A stretch of 11,170 bases of DNA from Chlamydiota bacterium (GCA_011065065.1 JAAKFL010000044.1:1-11170), one strand, 5' to 3'. Positions 1 to 6,507 are shown, numbered from the stretch's first letter. A program made the numbers and translations. Notes: generated by a model from the sequence alone, not told the origin.

Positions 1-6
1 AATAAT

Positions 7-46
7 GAGATTCTCTCTGAGTTCTCTGCGACCTCTGTGGTGATTT
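7..46. repeat. Degenerate CACAGAG-type intergenic repeat
   Basis: On the minus strand this reads CACCACAGAGGTCGCAGAG followed by AACTCAGAGAGA, a degenerate purine-rich array with CAGAG steps. A shorter relative, ACCACCGAGACACAGACTCG, occurs on the plus strand at 11042-11060. Arrays of this style are scattered between genes in many bacterial genomes, as I recall. Nothing here suggests coding. The function is unknown, and the two copies are too degenerate for a firm family assignment. Confidence 0.4.
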
Positions 47-125
47 ATATGCAAAAGTCTACGAGAAACCTATTTTCATGTAATTGATAATCAAAAAGAT
101 ATGGTTCAGCGGGAACTTCTGAATA

Positions 126-149
126 GACGCAGACCCGGTGATCTGCGTC
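126..149 (-). terminator. Hairpin after the minus-strand small gene
   Basis: GACGCAGA (126-133) pairs perfectly with TCTGCGTC (142-149) around an 8-nt loop. On the minus strand the hairpin begins 15 nt after the stop codon of the 104-residue gene, where an intrinsic terminator would sit. The sequence that follows on that strand (TATTCAG) is not a proper U-tract, so termination may be weak or the hairpin may protect the 3' end. The rest of 50-164 shows no other gene or motif. Confidence 0.45.
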
Positions 150-164
150 GTTTGTTGTGATAAG

Positions 165-479
165 TTAATCATCAAAGCATGGAAAACAGTCATCACTAAG
201 GTCATCACAGAAGCAAAGGTCATCCAAGCCGTTACAATCTGGCCCTTCATTATCACCACTGAGAATTGCCACACAGCATGCTGTGATGCAGGGGCAGCAA
301 AGACAGATCACACCAACTATACTAGAACAAATACAAGCTTTTTTGGCTCTTTTTTTATTTTTTACTGATTGCTCGTAGAGTTTGTCAGCTTTTTCTTCTT
401 CTGGTGTCTTTTTTGTTTCTTCAGATTCTGATGTTGAGTCGTCAGATTTGATTGTTGGTGATGAACTTTGAACTTGCAT
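165..479 (-). CDS. Small Cys-rich single-pass membrane protein, 104 aa
   Basis: I recognise no family. A strong Shine-Dalgarno AAGGAGG (485-491) lies 5 nt before the ATG, which makes this a convincing real gene. Residues 1-30 are Ser/Thr/Glu-rich and hydrophilic, and residues 40-47 are basic (KNKKRAKK). Residues 48-73 form a hydrophobic segment packed with Cys. The tail (74-104) is acidic and Asp/Cys-rich. There are 13 Cys, all after residue 48 (49, 51, 59, 61, 62, 64, 68, 69, 82, 89, 91, 98, 101). The basic stretch before the hydrophobic helix suggests a cytoplasmic N-terminus (positive-inside rule). There is no cleavable signal peptide or lipobox. A Cys-packed helix recalls eukaryotic CYSTM-type proteins and substrates of S-acylation, but that is inference. 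It follows the 82-residue gene by 59 nt, so the two may be co-transcribed. The existence of the gene is likely; its role is unknown. Confidence 0.75.
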   Translation of the reverse strand: MQVQSSSPTIKSDDSTSESEETKKTPEEEKADKLYEQSVKNKKRAKKACICSSIVGVICLCCPCITACCVAILSGDNEGPDCNGLDDLCFCDDLSDDCFPCFDD

Positions 480-484
480 CGTTT

Positions 485-491
485 CCTCCTT
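485..491 (-). promoter_or_regulatory. Ribosome binding site of the 104-aa gene
   Basis: The minus strand reads AAGGAGG, a near-perfect anti-16S match, 5 nt before the ATG at 479. This is the best SD in the left part of the window and fixes the start. Confidence 0.8.
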
Positions 492-538
492 GTTAAAGAA
501 GGGAACCTTATCAAGATCAATATTTTAGGTCCAAAGAA

Positions 539-787
539 TTAATCATTATCACAGTGTTTTTCGAAGATGATGCAGGGGAGAAAGAAACAAAAAACTGAAT
601 AAAGGGCGACTTGGAAGCAGCACCCTTCCTCCATATCCGTATATTCATGAGTTTGTCTAATAGCCTTTCTACCTGCTTGATCCGTTTTTGAATGGTTTCG
701 ACCGGAAGGGGGAATCAGCGGTGTTGTTGAATCGACTTTTCGAGGATTGTGGGTTCTATTTGTGATCATAAGAATTTTTTTTAACAT
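539..787 (-). CDS. Small hypothetical protein with C-terminal Cys-rich hydrophobic helix
   Basis: No family is recognised. The first 51 residues are polar and basic. Residues 55-75 (from GCCFQ to PCIIF) form a hydrophobic stretch with four Cys, followed by a short charged tail, EKHCDND. The layout (polar N-terminus, one Cys-bearing hydrophobic segment, acidic tail) resembles its downstream neighbour, with which it could form a two-gene unit separated by 59 nt. Against it, no SD precedes the ATG at 787 or the in-frame ATG six codons later. A short form starting at residue 52 (MEEGCC) would encode little more than the helix. It could also be a decayed gene. Existence is moderately supported; function is unknown. 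Confidence 0.45.
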   Translation of the reverse strand: MLKKILMITNRTHNPRKVDSTTPLIPPSGRNHSKTDQAGRKAIRQTHEYTDMEEGCCFQVALYSVFCFFLPCIIFEKHCDND

Positions 788-834
788 GATTAAGATTTTT
801 TTTAACCTGAATTTATGTTCAACGGTATTGATTT

Positions 835-899
835 ATGGACGAAATGGACAAATATAGCTTTTTTCCATCCATCTTGTCCATTCAGTCCATCCCGTCCAT
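835..899. repeat. 9-bp GTCCAT repeat cluster with an inverted arm
   Basis: Three 9-nt units ending in GTCCAT lie in a row (CTTGTCCAT 873-881, TCAGTCCAT 882-890, CCCGTCCAT 891-899), preceded by TCCATCCAT (864-872). The left arm, ATGGACGAAATGGACA (835-850), carries the same motif inverted, so the two arms can pair over short blocks (TGGAC with GTCCA, ATGGACA with TGTCCAT). The cluster sits between divergent transcription units (539-787 minus, ispG plus). It may be a dispersed repeat that forms a cruciform or RNA hairpin; no function is shown. Confidence 0.55.
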
Positions 900-912
900 C
901 AACACTTTATCG

Positions 913-941
913 TTGGTTTTTATTTAGAATCAGTTTATATT
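913..941 (+). promoter_or_regulatory. Possible ispG promoter
   Basis: TATATT (936-941) matches 5 of 6 bases of the -10 consensus, and TTGGTT (913-918), a weak -35, lies 17 nt upstream. Transcription would start near 948, only a few bases before the ATG at 951. The region is AT-rich, so a chance match is quite possible. Confidence 0.3.
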
Positions 942-950
942 TAGTATTTT

Positions 951-2708
951 ATGAAATACTGCAAATCATCAAATAAATGTTTGAGATGGTCCACTCGCGA
1001 GGTGAAAGTCGGCAATCTTGGTGTCGGAGGTGACAATCCGATCCGAATTCAGTCGATGACGACGAGTAGTACTCGGGATGTCGATGCGACGGTCGAGCAA
1101 ATCATTCGGTTGTCGGATGCGGGTTGTGAGATCGCTCGTGTGACTGTCCAGGGGAAAAAAGAGGCTGAGGCTTGTGAAGCGATTAAAAATACTCTGGTGA
1201 GCCACGGGTATGACATTCCTTTGGTTGCGGATATCCATTTTTATCCTCCTGCTGCGATGTTAGTGGCCGATTTTGTGGATAAGGTGCGCATCAATCCTGG
1301 GAATTTTGTAGATAAGCGGGCGACTTTCAAAGTCCTTGAATATTCGGAAGCCGAGTATTTGGAAGAGCTTGAACGGATCGAAGAGAAGTTCACTCCTTTA
1401 GTGTTAAAATGCAAAAAACTGAAAAGGGCTTTGAGGATTGGGACGAACCACGGGTCTCTTTCCGACCGCATTATGAATCGGTATGGGGATACTCCCATGG
1501 GAATGGTGGAATCGGCTCTTGAGTACGCAAGAATTTGCCGTCGGCACGATTTTCATGACATCATTTTCTCGATGAAAGCCAGCAACACTCAAGTGATGAT
1601 CCAAGCTTATCGCCTTCTTGTTTCTGAAATGATTCAGTTGGGTTGGAATTATCCTCTCCATTTGGGCGTGACCGAAGCTGGTGAAGGAGAAGATGGGCGG
1701 GTGAAATCGGCCATTGGGATAGGGTCTCTTCTTTTAGATGGTTTAGGCGATACCATTCGTGTCTCATTGACAGAGGATCCTTGGCATGAAATCGATCCTT
1801 GTCGGCGATTGGTTTCTCTTGCTGATCAAACAAGAGGAACAGGTGTTGAGCCCTTTGAAGAAAAGCATCGTAAGATTATAGACTTTCAGCGACGTGAAGT
1901 AGAGTTTCCTAATACCATTCCTCTTCATCAAGATGGGACTGTGGCCTTAATTGAAGGGCAAGAGGTAGACTTTGTTAAAAGTGATCTTCCGGGGCCGGTT
2001 CCACTCAAACAGGTTTGGCAACAGAAGTTTACCGTGCCTTTAACAGTGGAAACAGTTGTCGAAGTTTCGGATGAAAGCGAGAATCAATGGAACCTACTGA
2101 AAAAATTGAATCCTGCTCTCATTTTATTGAATCGTGAAACAGAAGGTCGTCTTCATTATTCCCGTAAGTTTTTTGATTGGCTGATCGAAAATAAAGTGAA
2201 CGTACCAGTTCTTCTCAATTTCCATTATGAAGGAGATTGGGATGACACGGTCATTCGTGCGAGTGCAGAATGCGGAGCCCTTTTGTGCGATGGATTGGGG
2301 AATGGACTCCTTCTTGAAGGCCCATACCCATCCGATTCATTGCGCACATTAAGTTTTAACATTTTGCAAGGTTCTCGTATGAGAGCTGTAAAGACCGAAT
2401 TTATTTCATGTCCCAGTTGTGGTCGGACGCTTTTTAACTTGCAAGAAGTTTCAGCGAGAATCCGTGAAAAAACTGCGCATCTTCCCGGAGTCAAAATTGC
2501 GATTATGGGTTGCATTGTTAACGGCCCTGGTGAAATGGCCGATGCGGACTTTGGTTATGTCGGTTCGAAAACTGACAAGGTGGACCTTTATGTTGGTAAG
2601 ACCTGCGTCGAAAAAAACATTGATCATACAGAAGCCGATGAACGCTTGATCGAACTCATCAAATCCCATGGAAAATGGGTAAAACCCAATTGCTCTATAA
2701 ATTACTAG
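951..2708 (+). CDS. ispG: 4-hydroxy-3-methylbut-2-en-1-yl diphosphate synthase (IspG/GcpE), long form
   Basis: IspG converts 2-C-methyl-D-erythritol 2,4-cyclodiphosphate to HMBPP, the penultimate step of the MEP isoprenoid pathway, in the cytosol with a [4Fe-4S] cluster. The N-terminal TIM-barrel signature is clear (VGGDNPIRIQSMT near residues 25-37, then ADIHF, VRINPGN, TNHGSLSDRI and VTEAGEGEDG). The C-terminal cluster domain has CPSC (C487, C490), GCIVNGPGE (C521, E528) and the adjacent DADFGYVG, so the cluster ligands are present. At 585 residues it is the long form with an extra central domain (roughly residues 290-470), as in chlamydiae, plants and apicomplexans; the E. coli type is about 370 residues. 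The ATG at 951 has no SD. It is transcribed divergently from the small Cys-rich genes, and no clear terminator follows it. Confidence 0.97.
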   Translation: MKYCKSSNKCLRWSTREVKVGNLGVGGDNPIRIQSMTTSSTRDVDATVEQIIRLSDAGCEIARVTVQGKKEAEACEAIKNTLVSHGYDIPLVADIHFYPPAAMLVADFVDKVRINPGNFVDKRATFKVLEYSEAEYLEELERIEEKFTPLVLKCKKLKRALRIGTNHGSLSDRIMNRYGDTPMGMVESALEYARICRRHDFHDIIFSMKASNTQVMIQAYRLLVSEMIQLGWNYPLHLGVTEAGEGEDGRVKSAIGIGSLLLDGLGDTIRVSLTEDPWHEIDPCRRLVSLADQTRGTGVEPFEEKHRKIIDFQRREVEFPNTIPLHQDGTVALIEGQEVDFVKSDLPGPVPLKQVWQQKFTVPLTVETVVEVSDESENQWNLLKKLNPALILLNRETEGRLHYSRKFFDWLIENKVNVPVLLNFHYEGDWDDTVIRASAECGALLCDGLGNGLLLEGPYPSDSLRTLSFNILQGSRMRAVKTEFISCPSCGRTLFNLQEVSARIREKTAHLPGVKIAIMGCIVNGPGEMADADFGYVGSKTDKVDLYVGKTCVEKNIDHTEADERLIELIKSHGKWVKPNCSINY

Positions 2709-2752
2709 CATTCAAATATCTATCTTTTTTTATCTATAATTAAAATTTTTTC

Positions 2753-2780
2753 TTGACGATGTATGATTTTTGGGTAACTT
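2753..2780 (+). promoter_or_regulatory. Promoter candidate, pseudokinase copy 1
   Basis: TTGACG (2753-2758) is a good -35. TAACTT (2775-2780), after a 16-nt spacer, is a poor -10. Both elements and the spacing recur in front of the second copy (4694-4721). The -35 follows an AT-rich stretch ending in a T-run. Downstream, CCTAGGTATAGGA (2782-2794) is also conserved and offers an alternative -10 (TATAGG) or a protein-binding site through the CCTAGG palindrome. Confidence 0.5.
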
Positions 2781-2800
2781 TCCTAGGTATAGGAATAAAG

Positions 2801-2816
2801 GCCTCTTTTGAGAGGC
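2801..2816 (+). promoter_or_regulatory. Leader hairpin before pseudokinase copy 1
   Basis: GCCTCT (2801-2806) and AGAGGC (2811-2816) form a 6-bp stem around a TTTG tetraloop, 13 nt before the SD (AGGGGG, 2829-2834). Copy 2 keeps five of the six pairs. The position in the 5' leader suggests an mRNA-stability or translation-control element. No U-tract follows, so it is not an obvious attenuator. Confidence 0.5.
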
Positions 2817-2839
2817 TAATTTGCTTTTAGGGGGTCATA

Positions 2840-4513
2840 ATGAATACGGAAGTGGATGAAATTGTGGAACTGTACCCGAAAGTAGTGAAGTCACTGTTAT
2901 CACTGAAAGAAGTGAAAGCTGATACAAAGTATTATTATGATTTTAATAATAAGATATTTTGTGAATCTGGTGGTCAACTGACGTCATTTGCTGAGTGGGC
3001 AATAGGTGGATGGGGAAAGTGGGGAGTCCAAACTGTAGCTCGTGTGGCTACGGGAGAGTCTCATGATACGCTTGTTCTTGGGATTAAGAATGTGATGGAT
3101 GACGTGTATCTCTTGTTATCGAAAATTACATCGGTCGCTCAATCAACTTGGATGACACCAACTTCTCGAAGACCACTGATCGATATTATGACAGAATTAT
3201 ATAGTGCTATGCTCATCGCTTCGAAGGGGATTCGTCGCTTAGAAAGCAATTACGACGTTGAACTCAATAAATCACGAAAAATTTATCCTTTTCGTAAAGA
3301 ATTTGAATCACGGACCAAATTTATCTATCGATCGACTGAAAATATGCGTAGGCAAAATATCATTGATGAAGCGAACGAAGAGTGTGTGATTCGTCAAAAA
3401 GAAGGTGGGCGTTTTGTGGATGAGGTGTTCCGACGTCGAACATTAAGTGATATGACTCTTTATCATACTGCAAAGGACAAAAAAGTGATGAGGCAGATGT
3501 CGCGCCATTTGTTACCAGATGAACTGTCTTCACAAATCATGGCGGATATTTTTTATTATCTGAAACGAAATAACTGGAAGTTAAAAGAGATTATTGACAA
3601 ACAGCTTGAAATATCAGTAGACCATGATCATTTGTTGCTACGTAAAGAACAAACTCATTTGTATAGAACGCTTCAGTTTTTTAAGGATAACACATTCATA
3701 CATCTCAAAGAAAAGAGTGGAATCCCACATGTGAAAAAAGTCTTGAGATTTGCGGATCGTGAAATGCTGATGTGCCTTAGGAGAAAAATGGAGGATGAAG
3801 AAAGCATTAAGAGAGTAGAAAATGATGTGAAGTATTTAGAACAGTATCAAAAAACTCGTGGAATCGCGGTGATAGAAAGGAGCTCAAAGTACTTTTCTAA
3901 AGATGAGTCGATGCTTATCCATTCCATTCATATGAGAGATTATGATCAAGGAACATTGGAGACTTGTGTCCATCGAGATGATTTAACATTTAAAGAAAAG
4001 TGTCTGATCACTATTGACTTGTTACATGCTTTGCAAAAGCTTCATGATGACGGTATTGTCCACTTGAATATCAAACCAGATGTTGTCTTAGTTCAGAAGA
4101 AAACAAACGAGGAAAAGGTTACGGAGATTTCTTCTGCCCTTATGGGTTTTGATTTTGCGAGGCCATATTCTAAAGAGGAGGATAGTTCTTATTTACCTTC
4201 AACAGATATGTGGATGTTGGGTTGTGTTTTGAATTATCTGTTTACGGGCAATGAAATGCCCTGGCTTCAATGTTTAAAAAATCATTCTGTATTCGAAGCG
4301 GATGTACAGGTTGCCATGGGGTCTAAAGTCAAATATGATGAACCGAAGGTAGGGACCATTGAACATTTGATTTGGTTATTGATTCATCCAGATCCCTTTA
4401 TAAGGCCAAGAGCAAAACTTGCGATTGAGATGGTCGAACAAGTGTTAGAGTTCGAGAAGATGAAAGAGGATCTTGAATTGGCGACAAAAGGATTGAGTGA
4501 GCTGCCTTTTTAA
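2840..4513 (+). CDS. Predicted pseudokinase with N-terminal helical domain, copy 1 (557 aa)
   Basis: The C-terminal half (about 290-540) reads as a protein-kinase fold. It has an alphaC-like helix (near VENDVKYL), a hinge-like LIHSIHMRDYDQGTLE, then LLHALQKLHDDGIVHLNIKPDVV (written here in overlapping parts), TDMWMLGCVLNYLFTG (455-470) and an RPRA-type subdomain XI. Key residues are altered. The HRD motif is H408-L-N410, so the catalytic Asp is Asn. The Mg-binding Asn of the KPxN motif is Val415. The DFG motif is G436-F-D438. No glycine-rich loop is visible. Transfer of phosphate is therefore unlikely and a scaffold or decoy role is inferred. Residues 1-285 look helical with no recognised family, and no signal peptide or clear TM helix is seen. 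The start is fixed by AGGGGG 5 nt before the ATG. A paralog follows in tandem. Confidence 0.85.
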   Translation: MNTEVDEIVELYPKVVKSLLSLKEVKADTKYYYDFNNKIFCESGGQLTSFAEWAIGGWGKWGVQTVARVATGESHDTLVLGIKNVMDDVYLLLSKITSVAQSTWMTPTSRRPLIDIMTELYSAMLIASKGIRRLESNYDVELNKSRKIYPFRKEFESRTKFIYRSTENMRRQNIIDEANEECVIRQKEGGRFVDEVFRRRTLSDMTLYHTAKDKKVMRQMSRHLLPDELSSQIMADIFYYLKRNNWKLKEIIDKQLEISVDHDHLLLRKEQTHLYRTLQFFKDNTFIHLKEKSGIPHVKKVLRFADREMLMCLRRKMEDEESIKRVENDVKYLEQYQKTRGIAVIERSSKYFSKDESMLIHSIHMRDYDQGTLETCVHRDDLTFKEKCLITIDLLHALQKLHDDGIVHLNIKPDVVLVQKKTNEEKVTEISSALMGFDFARPYSKEEDSSYLPSTDMWMLGCVLNYLFTGNEMPWLQCLKNHSVFEADVQVAMGSKVKYDEPKVGTIEHLIWLLIHPDPFIRPRAKLAIEMVEQVLEFEKMKEDLELATKGLSELPF

Positions 4514-4534
4514 GTCTAGGCTTCTTGATATTTT

Positions 4535-4575
4535 TAACCGCGAAGATCGCGAAGATCGCGAAGATGCGCGAAGAC
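4535..4575. repeat. CGCGAAGAT 9-bp tandem array
   Basis: TAACCGCGAAGATCGCGAAG begins an array of three CGCGAAGAT units (4539-4565) plus one altered unit with an extra G (4566-4575), starting about 20 nt after the stop of pseudokinase copy 1. The same array recurs at 11122-11163, and a single inverted unit forms the palindrome at 6458-6490. It is too short and unspaced to be CRISPR, and looks like a dispersed intergenic element. Confidence 0.75.
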
Positions 4576-4693
4576 CGGAAAAATTTACAGAGATTTGTTG
4601 AATAACCTGTTTAATTTATTGGTTCACTTTAGTGGCTAGAGCACTAAATTTCAAAAGCCTATATTTATTTTTATTCATAATTAAATTTTTTAC

Positions 4694-4721
4694 TTGACGT
4701 TGGGTGATATTTAGGTAACTT
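4694..4721 (+). promoter_or_regulatory. Promoter candidate, pseudokinase copy 2
   Basis: TTGACG (4694-4699), a 16-nt spacer and TAACTT (4716-4721) repeat the arrangement at copy 1, again followed by CCTAGG (4723-4728) and TATAGG. The second copy thus has its own promoter rather than depending on read-through. Confidence 0.5.
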
Positions 4722-4741
4722 CCCTAGGTATAGGATCAAGG

Positions 4742-4757
4742 GCCTCTTTTGAGAGGA
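4742..4757 (+). promoter_or_regulatory. Leader hairpin before pseudokinase copy 2
   Basis: CCTCT (4743-4747) pairs with AGAGG (4752-4756) around a TTTG loop. The outer G-C pair of copy 1 is lost (G4742, A4757). The hairpin lies 12 nt before the AGGGGG SD (4769-4774). Confidence 0.5.
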
Positions 4758-4779
4758 TAATTTGTTTTAGGGGGTAATG

Positions 4780-6459
4780 ATGAATGCTGAAGTGGATGCC
4801 ATTGTGGAACGTTATCCAAGGATTGTGAAGTCACTTTTATCGTTGAAAGAAGTGAAAGTTGATACGAAGTATTATTATGATTTCAATGAAAAGATATTTG
4901 GCGAGTCTGGTGGTTCACTGACGTCATATGCTGAGTGGGCATTTGGTGGATGGGGGAAGTGGGGAGTCCAAGCTGGGGCACGAGTCGTTACGGGAGAATC
5001 TCACGACACTCTTGTCGATGGGATTAAGGAGTTGAAGGATGACGTGGATCTTTTGGTATCGAAAATTACATCGGTTGCTCAATCGACGTGGATGACACCG
5101 ACTTCTCGACAACCTCTGATCGATATTATGACAGAAATTTATGGTGCTATGGTGATCGCTTCGAAGGGGATTGATCGGTTTAAGCTCACTTATTCCGGTG
5201 ATCTTGATAAATTAAAGAAAATTTGTCCTTATTGTGAAGAATATAAATCTCTGACCAAATTGATCTATAAGTTTACCGAAGAGATGCGTAAGCAAAATAT
5301 TATCGATGTAGCTAATAATGAGTGTTTGATACGTCAAAAAGAAGGGCGTCGTTTTCTGGATGAAGAGTTTCGTCGTCGATCGCTGAGTGATATGACTCTT
5401 TATCATACTGCAAAGGATAAAAGAGCGATGAGACAGATGGCGCGACATTTATTACCAGATGAGTTGTCTTCACAAATCATGGCAGACCTTTTTTATTATT
5501 TAAAACTGAATGACAGGAAGTTAAAAGGGATTATTGATAAACAACTTGAAACCTCTGGAGACCATGATCATGTGCTGCTTCGTAAAGAAGAAACGCATTT
5601 ATATAGAACACTTCAGTTTTTTAAGGATAGGGCTTTTATACATCTCAAAGAAAAGAGTGGGATCCCACATGTAAAAAAAGTCTTGAGGTTCGGGGATCGT
5701 AAAATGTTGATGTGTTTTAGGAGAAAAATGGAGGATGGAGAGAGCATTGAGCGAGCGGAAAATGATGTGAAGTATTTAGAAAAGTATCAAAAAACTCGCG
5801 GAATCGTTTTGGTAAAGGGGAGCTCAAAGTACTTTTCTAAAGAGCAGTCGACGCTTATCCATTCCACTCATTTGAGAAATTACGATCAAGGGAGTTTGGA
5901 AACTTGTGTGGATCGAGATGATTTGACATTTAAAGAAAAGTGTCAAATCACTCTTGATTTGTTGCATGCTCTACAAAGACTTCATGAGGATGGCATTGTT
6001 CACTTGAATATCAAACCTGATGTTGTCTTAGTTGAGAAGAAGTCGAATGAGGCAAAGGCTAAGGGAATCTCTTCAGCACTTATGGGGTTTGATTATGCTC
6101 GCTCTGTCTCTGAGGGGAGCTCTGAGAGTCCTTATTATATGCCTTTTACGGATATGTGGATGTTGGGTCATGTTTTGAATTATCTGTTTACGGGTCATGA
6201 ATCGCAGTGGTTGAAAGTCATGAAAAAAGTTTCCATTTTCGACATTAATCTTGGAACGGCAATTGGATCGAAAACCCGCTTTGATGAGCCAAAGGTAGGG
6301 ACGGTTGAACACTTGATCTGGTTATTGTTACATCCTATCCCTCACAAGCGGCCAACAGCCTCGCAAGCGATTGAGATGGTCGAAAGGGTATTGGAGTTCG
6401 AGAAGATGAAAGAAGATCTTGAATCGGTGACAAAGGGATTGAACAGCTTGCCCTTTTAA
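4780..6459 (+). CDS. Predicted pseudokinase with N-terminal helical domain, copy 2 (559 aa)
   Basis: Tandem paralog of the preceding gene, aligning with it without gaps except for two extra residues in the activation-loop segment. The same catalytic losses are kept: H408-L-N410 for HRD, V415 for the Mg-binding Asn, and G436-F-D438 for DFG. TDMWMLGHVLNYLFTG starts at 457. The longest identical blocks lie outside the kinase motifs, for example TLYHTAKDK, HLLPDELSSQIMAD and KEKSGIPHVKKVLRF. The segment after GFDYAR (442-456, SVSEGSSESPYYMPF) differs strongly from copy 1. The ATG at 4780 is homologous in position to the copy 1 start and has the same 5-nt spacing from GGGGG; an adjacent ATG at 4777 adds one Met. 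The stop codon lies inside the downstream palindrome. No family name can be given, and the function is inferred as non-catalytic. Confidence 0.85.
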   Translation: MNAEVDAIVERYPRIVKSLLSLKEVKVDTKYYYDFNEKIFGESGGSLTSYAEWAFGGWGKWGVQAGARVVTGESHDTLVDGIKELKDDVDLLVSKITSVAQSTWMTPTSRQPLIDIMTEIYGAMVIASKGIDRFKLTYSGDLDKLKKICPYCEEYKSLTKLIYKFTEEMRKQNIIDVANNECLIRQKEGRRFLDEEFRRRSLSDMTLYHTAKDKRAMRQMARHLLPDELSSQIMADLFYYLKLNDRKLKGIIDKQLETSGDHDHVLLRKEETHLYRTLQFFKDRAFIHLKEKSGIPHVKKVLRFGDRKMLMCFRRKMEDGESIERAENDVKYLEKYQKTRGIVLVKGSSKYFSKEQSTLIHSTHLRNYDQGSLETCVDRDDLTFKEKCQITLDLLHALQRLHEDGIVHLNIKPDVVLVEKKSNEAKAKGISSALMGFDYARSVSEGSSESPYYMPFTDMWMLGHVLNYLFTGHESQWLKVMKKVSIFDINLGTAIGSKTRFDEPKVGTVEHLIWLLLHPIPHKRPTASQAIEMVERVLEFEKMKEDLESVTKGLNSLPF

Positions 6460-6490
6460 AATTTAACCGCGATCTTCGCGGTTAAATTTT
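6458..6490. terminator. 33-bp perfect palindrome, bidirectional terminator
   Basis: AAAATTTAACCGCGA (6458-6472) and its exact complement (6476-6490) form a 15-bp stem with a 3-nt loop (TCT). It has a GC-rich core and A/T arms, so each strand ends in a T-run: TTTT at 6487-6490 on plus and the complement of 6458-6461 on minus. It sits between the convergent pseudokinase copy 2 and the membrane protein gene, and starts inside the former's stop codon. The minus strand of the core reads AACCGCGAAGATCGCGGTT, one unit of the dispersed CGCGAAGAT repeat. Confidence 0.85.
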
Positions 6491-6507
6491 CAAGTCTACT
6501 AAAATTC

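Larger units (their letters stand above)
2711..6459 (+). repeat. Tandem duplication of a pseudokinase gene with its promoter and leader
   Basis: Two copies of a unit of about 1.8 kb lie in direct orientation, about 2711-4513 and 4650-6459. Similarity begins well upstream of the CDS (an AT-rich stretch, then TTGACG, GGTAACTT, CCTAGGTATAGGA, a hairpin and an AGGGGG SD) and runs to the last residues (LPF). A short non-repeated piece with a CGCGAAGAT array (4539-4575) sits between the copies. The extent was judged by eye. Confidence 0.9.

Noticed and set aside
138..368. Plus-strand frame of 76 codons opposite the Cys-rich gene
   Set aside because: It is antisense to a gene with a strong SD, has no SD itself and its translation shows no coherent pattern.
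2709..2839. Intrinsic terminator after ispG
   Set aside because: There is a T-run (2725-2731) but no GC-rich stem before it.
4535..4575. Short repeats as a CRISPR array
   Set aside because: Units are 9 bp and directly abutting, with no spacers and no cas genes.
2840..6459. Active Ser/Thr kinases of the PknB/Pkn5 type
   Set aside because: Catalytic Asp, Mg-binding Asn and DFG Asp are all replaced in both copies.
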